The notes under the pieces were generated by a model that worked only from the letters and a program-made list of their open reading frames with translations, was not told the origin of the DNA and made no database searches. The position numbers and the translations under genes are program-made. This document shows, piece after piece, positions 33,870 through 42,781 of a stretch of 64,000 nucleotides of DNA; the first letter of the stretch is position 1, and each line of letters starts with the position of its first letter. This stretch comes from Haliea sp. Its GTDB lineage: Bacteria; Pseudomonadota; Gammaproteobacteria; Pseudomonadales; Halieaceae. The DNA lies in the NCBI GenBank assembly GCA_016704305.1, contig JADJAL010000024.1:1-64000 (forward strand), read 5' to 3'.

Positions 33870-34367
33870 TCAGCTATCGACCGAGCGTATCGCGCGCACG
33901 ACTTTTTTTGGCAGCTTCACTTTCAGATGGTCGTTCTTCTGCAGCTCCGCGCTGGCCTTGTCCGCGTTCACGGCACAGGGCAGCTGCACTGCGTGGAAAA
34001 AGAACTTGCTCCGCGACTCCGACTGCGCGCCGTCGCCATCGCCCTGCGAGCGCGACTCCCGGTGGGACCCGAGGATTTTCAGGGTGTCGCCTGCAACCTC
34101 GATCTCGATTTCCTCGGGCTGAAAGCCGGTGAGGTCACAAGAAACCACGATGTGATTCTTGTGCTCGGACAGTTCCAGATGGACGGGCGCGAGAATCTCC
34201 GCCTGCGCGTGCAGCCAATCACTCTCGGCATCGCCGGCATCGGGGGAACGTTTCGCGAACAAATGGTAGGCGCGCTCCCGAATCTTGTCCTGCATGCGTT
34301 CAAATGAGCGGCCCAGGGATTGGCCAACGGAAATTTTCGCTTGGTTACTGACGTTTACGGCTTCCAC
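33870..34367 (-). CDS. Hsp20/alpha-crystallin chaperone with N-terminal DUF2934 segment
   Basis: About 165 residues. Residues 28-62 (IRERAYHLFAKRSPDAGDAE then SDWLHAQAEI) match the DUF2934 pattern. The alpha-crystallin domain follows (HIVVSCDLTGFQPEEIEIEV, then LKVKLPKK). Small heat shock proteins hold unfolding proteins. I use GTG 34367, with GGAGG seven bases upstream; the TTG 12 codons before has none. The terminal I-x-I/V motif is not obvious. Last gene of the stress island. Confidence 0.8.
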   Translation of the reverse strand: MEAVNVSNQAKISVGQSLGRSFERMQDKIRERAYHLFAKRSPDAGDAESDWLHAQAEILAPVHLELSEHKNHIVVSCDLTGFQPEEIEIEVAGDTLKILGSHRESRSQGDGDGAQSESRSKFFFHAVQLPCAVNADKASAELQKNDHLKVKLPKKVVRAIRSVDS

Positions 34368-34505
34368 GATATCACCTCCAACAGGGAATGATTCCACGAG
34401 CAACGGTGAAATTATTCCAAAGCGCAGCAGGGGTGTCGTTGCGGTGGATCAATGAACGGACGAATTGCACGCGGGCGGCCCTGCACATGCTGGCGCAGCG
34501 GCTGC

Positions 34506-36036
34506 CTATGCCTTCAACTGCGTCGGGAGCGTCGCCTCCGAAGGGTCAGCGAGTTGCCGCCGGTGCGCTGCCAGTAACTGCCTGATCCGCGCGGCCAGGC
34601 CTTGCGGCACCTGCTGCCAGGCGAAGCGCCAGCGCCAGTTACCCACGGTGGTGCCGGGCGTGTTCATGCGGCTGCGGCCGTCGAGCCCGAGGAAATCCTG
34701 CCAGGGGATAATGGCGGTATCGGCGCGCGATGCCATGGCCTGGTGGATCAGCATCCACGGCATGCTCTCGTCGAGATGGCCGAAGTAGGCGTACACCCGC
34801 TCGCGGGTCGCGGCGTCGAGGCTTTCGGAACCAGCCGAGCGTGGTGTTGTTGTCGTGCGTGCCGGTGTACACGATATCGCCGCGCTTGTGCATATGGTTC
34901 AGATACGGATTGTCGGGGCTGCCGTCAAACGCAAACTGCAATACCACCATGCCGGGCAGCGCGAACTCGGCGCGCAACGCTTCCACGTCGGCGGTGATCA
35001 AGCCGAGGTTCTCGGCCACCAGTTTCAACTCGGGATAACGGCGGCGCACCGCGTGCAGCAGTTCCCGGCCCGGAGCTTCAACCCAGCGGCCCTCGCGCGC
35101 GGAGGTAGCCCCGGCGGGAATCTCCCAATAGGCCTGCAGCGCGCGGAAGTGATCGATACGCACGATGTCAAACTGCCTGGCCGCGGAATCAAAGCGCTGC
35201 AGCCACCACTCGAACGCGGTGCCCTGCATGCGCTGCCAGTGGTACTGGGGATTGCCCCAGAGTTGTCCCTCGGCGCTGAAATAATCCGGTGGTACGCCGG
35301 TGACGGTGATCGGCTGGCCCTGCTCATCGAGGTCGAACAGGTGCTGGTGCGCCCACACGTCGGCACTCTCCAGATGCACGAAGATCGGGATATCGCCAAA
35401 CAACTGCACATCGCGCGCCGCCGCATAGGCGCGCAGCTCACGCCATTGGCGATCAAAGATGAACTGGCGAACACGCAGGCGATCGAGTTGCGCGGCCAAT
35501 TGCGCGGCCATCGCGTCGCACGCAGTGGGGTCCCGGTCGCGCAATCCAATGGGCCACTGCGCCCAGGAGCGCTGTTGCTCGGCATCACGGAACGCCCGAA
35601 AGCGCACGTAGTCTTCCAGCCAGAAAGCACTGTCCTGCAGAAATTGCGCATAATTCTGCGCCATGGGCGATGTCGGCGCCGCGTCGCTGCGCGCAAGAAA
35701 AGCGTCGCAGGCCTTATCGAGTACGCCATATTTGGCATCGGGGTTGGCCGCGCCCTGCGCTGCCTGTTCCGCGGAAAGCAAGCCGCGCTCTACCAGCCAC
35801 TGCAGGTCAATCAGGTCCGGATTTCCCGCGTGGACGGAGAAACACTGGTAGGGACAGCCGTCCGGGTGCGTGGGGCCGAGCGGCAATACCTGCCAGATGC
35901 GCAATCCCGCGTCGGCGATCAGGTCGACAAAGCGGCGCGCATCGGCGCCGAAATCACCGCAGAAGCCGGGGCCGGGCAGGCTGGTCGGATGCAGCAACAC
36001 GCCGGCCTGGCGCATGGCCTGGCGGGATTTTTTCAC
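34506..36036 (-). CDS. malQ: 4-alpha-glucanotransferase MalQ (frameshifted)
   Basis: GH77 amylomaltase: moves glucan segments between maltodextrins. About 509 residues after correction. Motifs: AGVLLHPTSLPGPGFCGDFG at the N-terminus, GDIPIFVHLESADVWAH, FDIVRIDHFRAL (catalytic Asp), LVAENLGLIT (Glu) and YTGTHDNNTTLGW. At 34823-34825 an extra A in a run of three shifts the frame; removing it joins ...GWFRSLDAATRERVYAYFGHL, and the true C-terminus ends at 34506. Start GTG 36036 overlaps the GH57 stop (GTGA). Last gene of glgC-GH57-malQ. Confidence 0.9.
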
Positions 36037-37730
36037 GCGCCACCCTCGCTGTGCTGGCGCATGACGCCACCGCGACTGGGGTGGCCGCCGCCACGGGAAA
36101 TAATTTCCGCGAGGTAGGCGGGCGCCTCCAGATGCAACATCTGGTAGAGGTTGGCGAGGTGCATGCGATACAACTGGTCGAACTGGTTGACGGTGGCCGA
36201 GGGGTTGTAATCGCCGAACCACCAGAACCAGTCAGAGCCTTCGCAGATCGCCAACTGGCGCTCCGCGGCGGCGAGTTCCTCCGGGGTGAGGTTGCCGGCC
36301 GCCACCTGTGCGTCGAAGCCCTGCTTCGCCTCCACCAGTATCTCCCAGCCGCGATTCTTGTCCGGACTGCCTATCCAGGTGGAAAAGGTGCCGTACACCC
36401 AACTGCCTGCGACCAGGTGCTCCTCCCGCGCCGGGCTGGGCGATTTCTCGCGCTGGAATTGCTCGAACGTGGTCATTTGCAGCAGCGGGTTTTTGGCCAG
36501 GCTGCGGTAGAGCTGGCTGAGGAAGTGATAGCCATTCTCGGGGTAGTACTCCCACGCGTTCTCGCCATCCAGGATGATCGTGATCAGGCAGTCGTCGCGG
36601 TCCGGGCAGGCCCTGGCGATATTCTCCATGTGGCCTACCAGGTTCGCCACCGCGTCATCGGCATGCCAGTCGGAATAACTGAAGCCGATCAGGTCGGAGA
36701 GACCGTCATCGCGAAAGAAACAGTCGAGGGCGACGTCGCCGAAACGGTAGACCCGGTGACTGCAGGATTTGGATGCCGAGTCGTGACTGTTGTTGAGGAC
36801 ATTGCCACCGCTGGCCACCCAGTGAAAGTCAAACTCGGCGAACAGCGCCAGTGCCTGCTGGCTCACGCCACCCTCCGAGGGCCACAGGCCGACCGGCTTG
36901 CGACCGAACACTCGCTCGAAAGTGGCCAGCCCCTGCCGCAAATGCCAGCGCGCCCGGGCCTCGCCACCCGGGTACTCGGTAATCACGGGCATATGCACCC
37001 CCGGCATACTCTCGCGGGCGGACTCCATGTCCAGCAGCAGCGGCACGATGGGGTGGGCATAGGGACTCATGCTCAGCTCCACCTGCCCGCTGTCAGCCAG
37101 CGCGCGGTAGCGAGGCACGATGGATTGCAACTGCTCCAGCACGATCTGCAGCAATTCGCGCCGGTCGTGCAGGGTGAAATTCTGTCCCTTGTCCCGCAGG
37201 CGCTGCAGCCGCGCATCCGTGCGCTGCACTGACTCGGCCATCCAGCTGATGTGGTACCACACCAGCAGGTCCGCCAGGAAATGGTTGGAGGCATAGATCA
37301 GGCTGTCGGGATGCGCCTCGTACCAGTCGGCCATCGTGACCAACCGCTGGAAGGGCGCGAAACGCGCGATCATGCGCTCGCGGTTCGCCCGCAGGCAATC
37401 GCGCATCAACTGCAGGCGGTTCTGGGTGTTTCCGGGCAGTGCGGGTTCGGCCAATTCCGCCAGCAACGGATCGCAGATCACCCCGTTGCCGTCCAGGTAC
37501 GCGCCGATCTGCACGCAGTAGTTCTCGATCTGCTCCAGCAGGATGGGCGCGAAGTTCACCACTGCTTTGGCTTCGGGCACGGCCTCGAGGTGGGCCGCCA
37601 TGTCCACATAATCCTTGGTCGCATGCAGGTAGGTCCACGGCAGGTGCACTTTGCCGGTACGCAGGTCGCGATACTCCGGCTGGTGCATATGCCAGCACAG
37701 CACCACGTTCATCGGCTGGTTAGCGGGCAT
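36033..37730 (-). CDS. GH57 family glycoside hydrolase
   Basis: 565 residues. Retaining alpha-glucan enzyme of family GH57 (alpha-amylase or 4-alpha-glucanotransferase type). N-terminal VVLCWHMHQPEYRDL holds the HQP motif; GLWPSEGGVSQQALAL has the likely nucleophile Glu; HWVASGGN and ILDGENAWEYYPENG with the acid Asp/Glu region; C-terminal helical domain. No signal peptide, so cytoplasmic. It starts 11 bases inside the end of glgC and overlaps malQ by 4 bases, so it should act on glycogen or maltodextrins. Confidence 0.9.
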   Translation of the reverse strand: MPANQPMNVVLCWHMHQPEYRDLRTGKVHLPWTYLHATKDYVDMAAHLEAVPEAKAVVNFAPILLEQIENYCVQIGAYLDGNGVICDPLLAELAEPALPGNTQNRLQLMRDCLRANRERMIARFAPFQRLVTMADWYEAHPDSLIYASNHFLADLLVWYHISWMAESVQRTDARLQRLRDKGQNFTLHDRRELLQIVLEQLQSIVPRYRALADSGQVELSMSPYAHPIVPLLLDMESARESMPGVHMPVITEYPGGEARARWHLRQGLATFERVFGRKPVGLWPSEGGVSQQALALFAEFDFHWVASGGNVLNNSHDSASKSCSHRVYRFGDVALDCFFRDDGLSDLIGFSYSDWHADDAVANLVGHMENIARACPDRDDCLITIILDGENAWEYYPENGYHFLSQLYRSLAKNPLLQMTTFEQFQREKSPSPAREEHLVAGSWVYGTFSTWIGSPDKNRGWEILVEAKQGFDAQVAAGNLTPEELAAAERQLAICEGSDWFWWFGDYNPSATVNQFDQLYRMHLANLYQMLHLEAPAYLAEIISRGGGHPSRGGVMRQHSEGGA

Positions 37731-38988
37731 AGTGCAGTCGCTGGCCCAGCATGTCGGGCGTCACCAGCACCACGCCCTCCTCCGAGACATGGAACCTGGC
37801 GGCATCTTCCGCGGCATCCACGCCGATGCGGGTGTTGGGCGGAATGATGCAGCCCTTGTCGATAACCGCCTTGCGGATGGTGCAATGCCTGCCGATCTGC
37901 ACATCGGGAAAAATGACGGTGTCCTCAATGTGTGCGAAAGAGTGTACATGGACGTTACTGAACAGCAGGGAGTGGCGCACATAGGAACCGGATACGATGC
38001 AACCGCCCGCGACCATGGAATCCACCGCCATGCCGCGCCGGCCCTCGTCGTCGAAAATGAATTTGGCCGGCGGCACCTGGGCCTGGTAGGTCCAGATCGG
38101 CCAGTCGCGGTCATACAGGTTGAGTTCCGGGCTGATGCCGATCAATTCCATGTTGGCGCGCCAGTACGCGTCGATGGTGCCCACGTCGCGCCAGTAGGCC
38201 TGGCAGCCATTCGCGGCCTGGCGAAACGGGTATGCCGTCACCTTCAGCCGCGCAATGACGCCGGGGATGATATCGCCGCCGAAGTCATGCGTGGAATCGG
38301 GATCATCGGCATCGCGCAGCAGTTCGTTGATCAGCACCTCGGTGCGGTAAACGTAGATACCCATGGAGGCGAGGGCCACGTCATCGCGACCGGGCATAGG
38401 CGCTGGCTGGGCCGGCTTTTCGGTAAATTCAACAATACGGTTGTTTTCATCCACTGCCATTACGCCAAAGGATGATGCTTCCCGCATCGGCACCTCGATG
38501 CACCCAACCGTGATATCCGCGCCCGCCTTTGCATGGGCGGCCAGCATCGGGCCGTAATCCATCTTGTAGATATGGTCGCCCGCCAGCACCAGGACGAATT
38601 CCGGATTGTGCGAGCGAATGATATCGATGTTCTGGTAGATGGCATCCGCGGTCCCCTTGTACCAGGACGTTTCCAGTCGCTGTTGCGCCGGGAGCAGTTC
38701 GATGAACTCGCCCAGCTCCCCGCGCATGAAGCCCCAGCCGCGCTGCACATGTTGGAACAGGCTGTGGGATTTGTACTGCGTGAGGATGCAGACCTTGCGG
38801 ATACCCGAGTTCACGCAGTTGGACAGCGGGAAATCGATAATCCTGAATTTGCCACCAAAGGGCACCGCCGGTTTGGCGCGCCACTGGGTGAGCTGTTTCA
38901 GCCTTGAACCACGGCCACCCGCCAACACCAGGGCCAGGGTACCCTTGGTGAGGCGACTGACGTAGCGTTCGGAATCCTGATCGGTCAT
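37720..38988 (-). CDS. glgC: Glucose-1-phosphate adenylyltransferase GlgC
   Basis: Makes ADP-glucose for glycogen synthesis. 422 residues. Nucleotide loop LALVLAGGRGSRLKQLT, AKPAVPFGGKFRIIDFPLSN, substrate motif FVLVLAGDHIYKMDY, IVEFTEKP, and the C-terminal left-handed beta-helix with hexapeptide-like repeats (VHSFAHIEDTVIFPDVQIG). Divergent from glgB across 138 bases; first gene of the minus-strand glycogen operon. Confidence 0.96.
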   Translation of the reverse strand: MTDQDSERYVSRLTKGTLALVLAGGRGSRLKQLTQWRAKPAVPFGGKFRIIDFPLSNCVNSGIRKVCILTQYKSHSLFQHVQRGWGFMRGELGEFIELLPAQQRLETSWYKGTADAIYQNIDIIRSHNPEFVLVLAGDHIYKMDYGPMLAAHAKAGADITVGCIEVPMREASSFGVMAVDENNRIVEFTEKPAQPAPMPGRDDVALASMGIYVYRTEVLINELLRDADDPDSTHDFGGDIIPGVIARLKVTAYPFRQAANGCQAYWRDVGTIDAYWRANMELIGISPELNLYDRDWPIWTYQAQVPPAKFIFDDEGRRGMAVDSMVAGGCIVSGSYVRHSLLFSNVHVHSFAHIEDTVIFPDVQIGRHCTIRKAVIDKGCIIPPNTRIGVDAAEDAARFHVSEEGVVLVTPDMLGQRLHYAR

Positions 38989-39066
38989 TGTGGTTTCATT
39001 GATCTGTGAACTGGTGGGCCCAACGCGATTCCTTTACCATCAGGTGACGGTAACATCAGGACGTTA

Positions 39067-39080
39067 CGCGAACAATCGCG
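39067..39080. promoter_or_regulatory. Palindrome between glgC and glgB
   Basis: CGCGA-ACAA-TCGCG in the 138-base divergent region. A nearby direct repeat CATCAGG (two copies at about 39040-39060) is also seen. Either may bind a regulator of both glycogen operons. Confidence 0.35.
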
Positions 39081-39126
39081 AAACAAATTTCATTGCGCTA
39101 GCTTGATATACATCATTGGATTTTAG

Positions 39127-41319
39127 ATGAGCACACCTTCGAACCGGGCATCTGTCGGTGAGACGCTTCGTCGCGTACAGGGCGGGCGACACCACGACCC
39201 GTTTGAAATTCTCGGCTGCCATCGCGAGGGTGGGCAGTGGCAGGTCCGGGCACTGTTGCCCGGCGCCGCGCAAGCCGAAGTGGTGCTGGATAGCGCACTG
39301 TTGCCCATGCGCCGGGACCCTGATAGCGACCTGTTCACCTGTGCCATAGCCTCCGTCGCTGTGCCGGTCTACCAGTTGCGCTGGCGGTCGACGCAGGGCG
39401 ACTGGCAACAGGGAGACGATCCGTATCGCTTTGGCCCCACGGTGGGCGACATCGACCTGCACCTGTTCGGCGAGGGCAAACACCAGCATATTTATCGCGT
39501 ACTGGGCGCGCACTGCTGTGAGCACGAGGGTGTGCGCGGGGTGCGCTTTGCCACCTGGGCACCCAACGCCCAGCGTGTCAGCGTTGTAGGGGATTTCAAC
39601 CAGTGGCACGGACTGCGCCACGCGATGCGGGTGCGCGGGTCCAGCGGAGTGTGGGAACTGTTTTTGCCGGGCCTGTGCGGCGGTGAAAAATACAAGTTCG
39701 AAGTGTGCGACGCGCGCGGCCGCTTGCAACTGAAGGCGGACCCCTACGGCAACTGCTTCGAAATGCGCCCCGCCACCGCCGCTATCGTCTGTGCACCCTC
39801 TGAATTCAGCTGGACTGACGAACAGTGGCTGGCGCGCCGCGCCGCCTGGGACTGGCAGCACGCGCCGATCTCGATTTATGAATTCCACCCGGCGTCCTGG
39901 CGCCGCGCCTCAGGCGGCGGCTTCCTCAACTTTCGCGACATGGCAGTGCAACTGGCGGACTATGTCGCCGGGATGGGATTCACGCACGTGGAGTTGCTGC
40001 CGATCACGGAACACCCGCTCGACGCGTCCTGGGGTTACCAGACCACGGGCTACTTCGCGCCCTCGCAGCGCTTCGGCAGCCCCGACGATTTCCGCTTTTT
40101 TGTCGACCACCTGCACAGCCGCGACATCGGCGTGATCCTCGATTGGGTACCGGCGCATTTTCCACGCGACGCCCACGCGCTGGCGCGCTTCGACGGCACG
40201 GCGTTGTACGAGCACGAGGACCCGCGCCGGGGCGAGCACAACGACTGGGGCACGCTGATTTTCAACTACGGCCGCAACGAGGTCAGGAACTTCCTGCTGG
40301 CGAGCGCGCTGTACTGGCTGCGCGAGATGCACATCGACGGCCTGCGCGTCGACGCAGTCGCGTCGATGCTCTACCTCGATTATTCGCGCAAGGCTGGCGA
40401 GTGGGAACCGAACCGCTATGGCGGGCGGGAGAACCTGGAGGCCATCGACTTCCTGCGCGAGCTCAACACACTGACCCTCGGCAAGCACCCCGGCACGCTT
40501 ACCATCGCCGAGGAATCGACCGCCTGGCCGCAGGTGACCAGGCCCACCTGGGTGGGCGGGCTGGGGTTTTCCATCAAGTGGAACATGGGCTGGATGCACG
40601 ACACGCTGCAGTACATGGCGCACGAGCCGATCTACCGCCAGTACCATCACGACCAGCTGACGTTCGGCCTGATGTACGCGTTTACCGAAAATTTCCTGCT
40701 GCCGTTCTCCCACGACGAGGTGGTGCACGGCAAGCGCTCGCTGCTCGGCAAAATGCCGGGCGATGCGTGGCAGCGCCTCGCCAACCTGCGCCTGCTCTTT
40801 ACCTACCAGTACACCTACCCGGGCGCCAAGTTGCTATTCATGGGCTGTGAACTGGGTGACCCCGACGAGTGGCGCCACCAGGCACAGTTGCCCTGGGAGC
40901 TGCTGGAACAGGCACCACACAAAGGGCTGCAGCAACTGGTGGGGGATCTCAACCGGCTGTATCGCGACGCGCCCAGCCTGCATCGCAACGGGTTCGACCA
41001 CAACGGTTTCGAATGGATCGACTGCCATGACTCCACGCAATCGGTATTGAGCTACCTGCGCTGCGATGGCGCGGATTTCCATATCGTGGTGCTCAATTTC
41101 ACCCCCGTGGTGCGCAGGAATTACCGCATTGGCGTGCCGAGCCCCGGCAGGTACCGCGAGGTGTTCAACTCCGACTCCTGCTATTACGGTGGCAGCGACG
41201 TGAGCAATGGCGTGGACATCTGCAGCCAGCCGGTGTCCTGGATGGGGCGCAACCACGCCATCAACCTGACCCTGCCGCCGCTCGGCGCGCTGGTGCTCAA
41301 ATTGTCTGGAGCAGAATAG
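39127..41319 (+). CDS. glgB: 1,4-alpha-glucan branching enzyme GlgB
   Basis: GH13 enzyme that makes alpha-1,6 branches in glycogen. 730 residues, full length. N-terminal beta domains including a CBM48 segment (VRFATWAPNAQRVSVVGDFN), then the catalytic barrel: MGFTHVELLPITEHP, DGLRVDAVASMLYLDYSRK (nucleophile Asp), TIAEESTAWP (Glu) and LLPFSHDEVVHGK (Asp). C-terminal beta domain ends LPPLGALVLKL. Followed by glgA after 2 bases. Confidence 0.97.
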   Translation: MSTPSNRASVGETLRRVQGGRHHDPFEILGCHREGGQWQVRALLPGAAQAEVVLDSALLPMRRDPDSDLFTCAIASVAVPVYQLRWRSTQGDWQQGDDPYRFGPTVGDIDLHLFGEGKHQHIYRVLGAHCCEHEGVRGVRFATWAPNAQRVSVVGDFNQWHGLRHAMRVRGSSGVWELFLPGLCGGEKYKFEVCDARGRLQLKADPYGNCFEMRPATAAIVCAPSEFSWTDEQWLARRAAWDWQHAPISIYEFHPASWRRASGGGFLNFRDMAVQLADYVAGMGFTHVELLPITEHPLDASWGYQTTGYFAPSQRFGSPDDFRFFVDHLHSRDIGVILDWVPAHFPRDAHALARFDGTALYEHEDPRRGEHNDWGTLIFNYGRNEVRNFLLASALYWLREMHIDGLRVDAVASMLYLDYSRKAGEWEPNRYGGRENLEAIDFLRELNTLTLGKHPGTLTIAEESTAWPQVTRPTWVGGLGFSIKWNMGWMHDTLQYMAHEPIYRQYHHDQLTFGLMYAFTENFLLPFSHDEVVHGKRSLLGKMPGDAWQRLANLRLLFTYQYTYPGAKLLFMGCELGDPDEWRHQAQLPWELLEQAPHKGLQQLVGDLNRLYRDAPSLHRNGFDHNGFEWIDCHDSTQSVLSYLRCDGADFHIVVLNFTPVVRRNYRIGVPSPGRYREVFNSDSCYYGGSDVSNGVDICSQPVSWMGRNHAINLTLPPLGALVLKLSGAE

Positions 41320-41321
41320 TC

Positions 41322-42767
41322 ATGGAGCGCCTGTTGTTCGTGGCCAGCGAGGCCTATCCCCTGATCAAGACCGGCGGGCTGGCGGATGTCGCCGGCAGCC
41401 TGCCAGAGGTGCTGCGGCAACAGGGCATGGACGTGCGCCTGCTGCTGCCGGCCTACCAGCAGGTGCTGGAGACCATCGCGCCGCCCACCCTTGTCGCCGA
41501 ACTGGACGTACACGGGACGCCGCTGCGCATTCTTGGCACGACGCTGCCAGGCACCGCCCTGCAGACCTGGCTGCTCGACCACCCGCTGTTCACCGGCCGG
41601 CCGGGCAATCCCTACCTCGACACCCACGGCCAGCCGTGGCCGGACAATGCCGAGCGCTTCCTGCTGCTGTGCCGCTTGGCCGCGGCCATCGCCGTCGGTG
41701 AGGCCGGACTCGACTGGATACCCGACATACTGCACTGCAATGACTGGCACACCGGCCCGGCGATAGCGCTCACCCATCTGCACCATCCGCGCCCGCGCAC
41801 GGTGTTCACGGTGCACAGCCTGGCCCACATGGGTTTGTTTGACCGCGCAACGTTCGAGCGCCTCCAGTTGCCGGAAGATTTCTGGCACGAGGACGCGATG
41901 GAGTTCTACAACCAGGTCAGTTTTATCAAGGGCGGGCTGGTATACGCCGACTGCATCACCACGGTCAGCCCCAACTACGCGCGGGAAATCTGCGAGTCGC
42001 CCGGCGGCATGGGGTTGGAGGGCCTGCTGCGCCAGCGACGAAAGCACCTCACAGGCATCCTCAATGGCATCGACAGCGCGGTGTGGAATCCCGCCATGGA
42101 CCCGCACCTGGCAAAGCGTTACAGCGCGCGGTCGCTCGGCGACAAGGTACGCAACAAGCGCGCGCTGCAGGCGCGACTGGGGCTGGCGGAGGGCAATGAG
42201 CGCCCGCTGCTGGGACTGGTCGGTCGACTGGTGGCGCAAAAAGGCCTGGAGCTCATCCTGCCGGTGCTCGACGAGATATTGGCCCTGCCGGTGCAACTGG
42301 CGGTCCTCGGCACCGGCGAAAGCCACTACGAGCAGCTGTTGCAGGCGCGGGCCGCTGCCAACCCCGATACCATGGCGGTGGTGCTGGCGTACGATGAAAA
42401 CCTCGCGCACGGGATCGAGGCCGGGGCCGACATCTTCCTGATGCCGTCGCTGTTTGAACCCTGCGGACTCAACCAGTTGTACAGCCTGCGCTATGGCACC
42501 CTGCCGCTGGTGCGCGCGGTAGGCGGCCTCGCCGACACGGTGGTCGACAGCAACCCGCAGACGCTGGCCGACGGCACTGCCACCGGCTTTGTATTCGAGC
42601 AACCCGACGCCGCCGAACTGCTCGCCGCCTTGCGGCGCGCCACCGCGCTGTGGTACGACCAAAAGCAGTGGCGCCAGGTGCAGCGCAACGCCATGCGCCA
42701 GGATTTTTCCTGGCAGCACAGTGCGAACCTGTACCACCAATTGTATATATCTCCCCTGAAAACCTGA
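41322..42767 (+). CDS. glgA: Glycogen synthase GlgA
   Basis: GT5 ADP-glucose:glucan glucosyltransferase. 481 residues. N-terminal YPLIKTGGLADVAGSLPEVL carries the KTGGL ADP-glucose motif; DILHCNDWHTGPAIAL; YADCITTVSPNYAREI; C-terminal GRLVAQKGLELILPVLDE and FLMPSLFEPCGLNQLYSLRYG with the E-x7-E pair. Second gene of glgB-glgA-glgP. Confidence 0.97.
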   Translation: MERLLFVASEAYPLIKTGGLADVAGSLPEVLRQQGMDVRLLLPAYQQVLETIAPPTLVAELDVHGTPLRILGTTLPGTALQTWLLDHPLFTGRPGNPYLDTHGQPWPDNAERFLLLCRLAAAIAVGEAGLDWIPDILHCNDWHTGPAIALTHLHHPRPRTVFTVHSLAHMGLFDRATFERLQLPEDFWHEDAMEFYNQVSFIKGGLVYADCITTVSPNYAREICESPGGMGLEGLLRQRRKHLTGILNGIDSAVWNPAMDPHLAKRYSARSLGDKVRNKRALQARLGLAEGNERPLLGLVGRLVAQKGLELILPVLDEILALPVQLAVLGTGESHYEQLLQARAAANPDTMAVVLAYDENLAHGIEAGADIFLMPSLFEPCGLNQLYSLRYGTLPLVRAVGGLADTVVDSNPQTLADGTATGFVFEQPDAAELLAALRRATALWYDQKQWRQVQRNAMRQDFSWQHSANLYHQLYISPLKT

Positions 42768-42781
42768 GGTCAGAAAAGCCT

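Noticed and set aside
41184..42740. Minus-strand ORF of 518 codons over glgA
   Set aside because: Complementary-frame shadow of glgA in high-G+C DNA.
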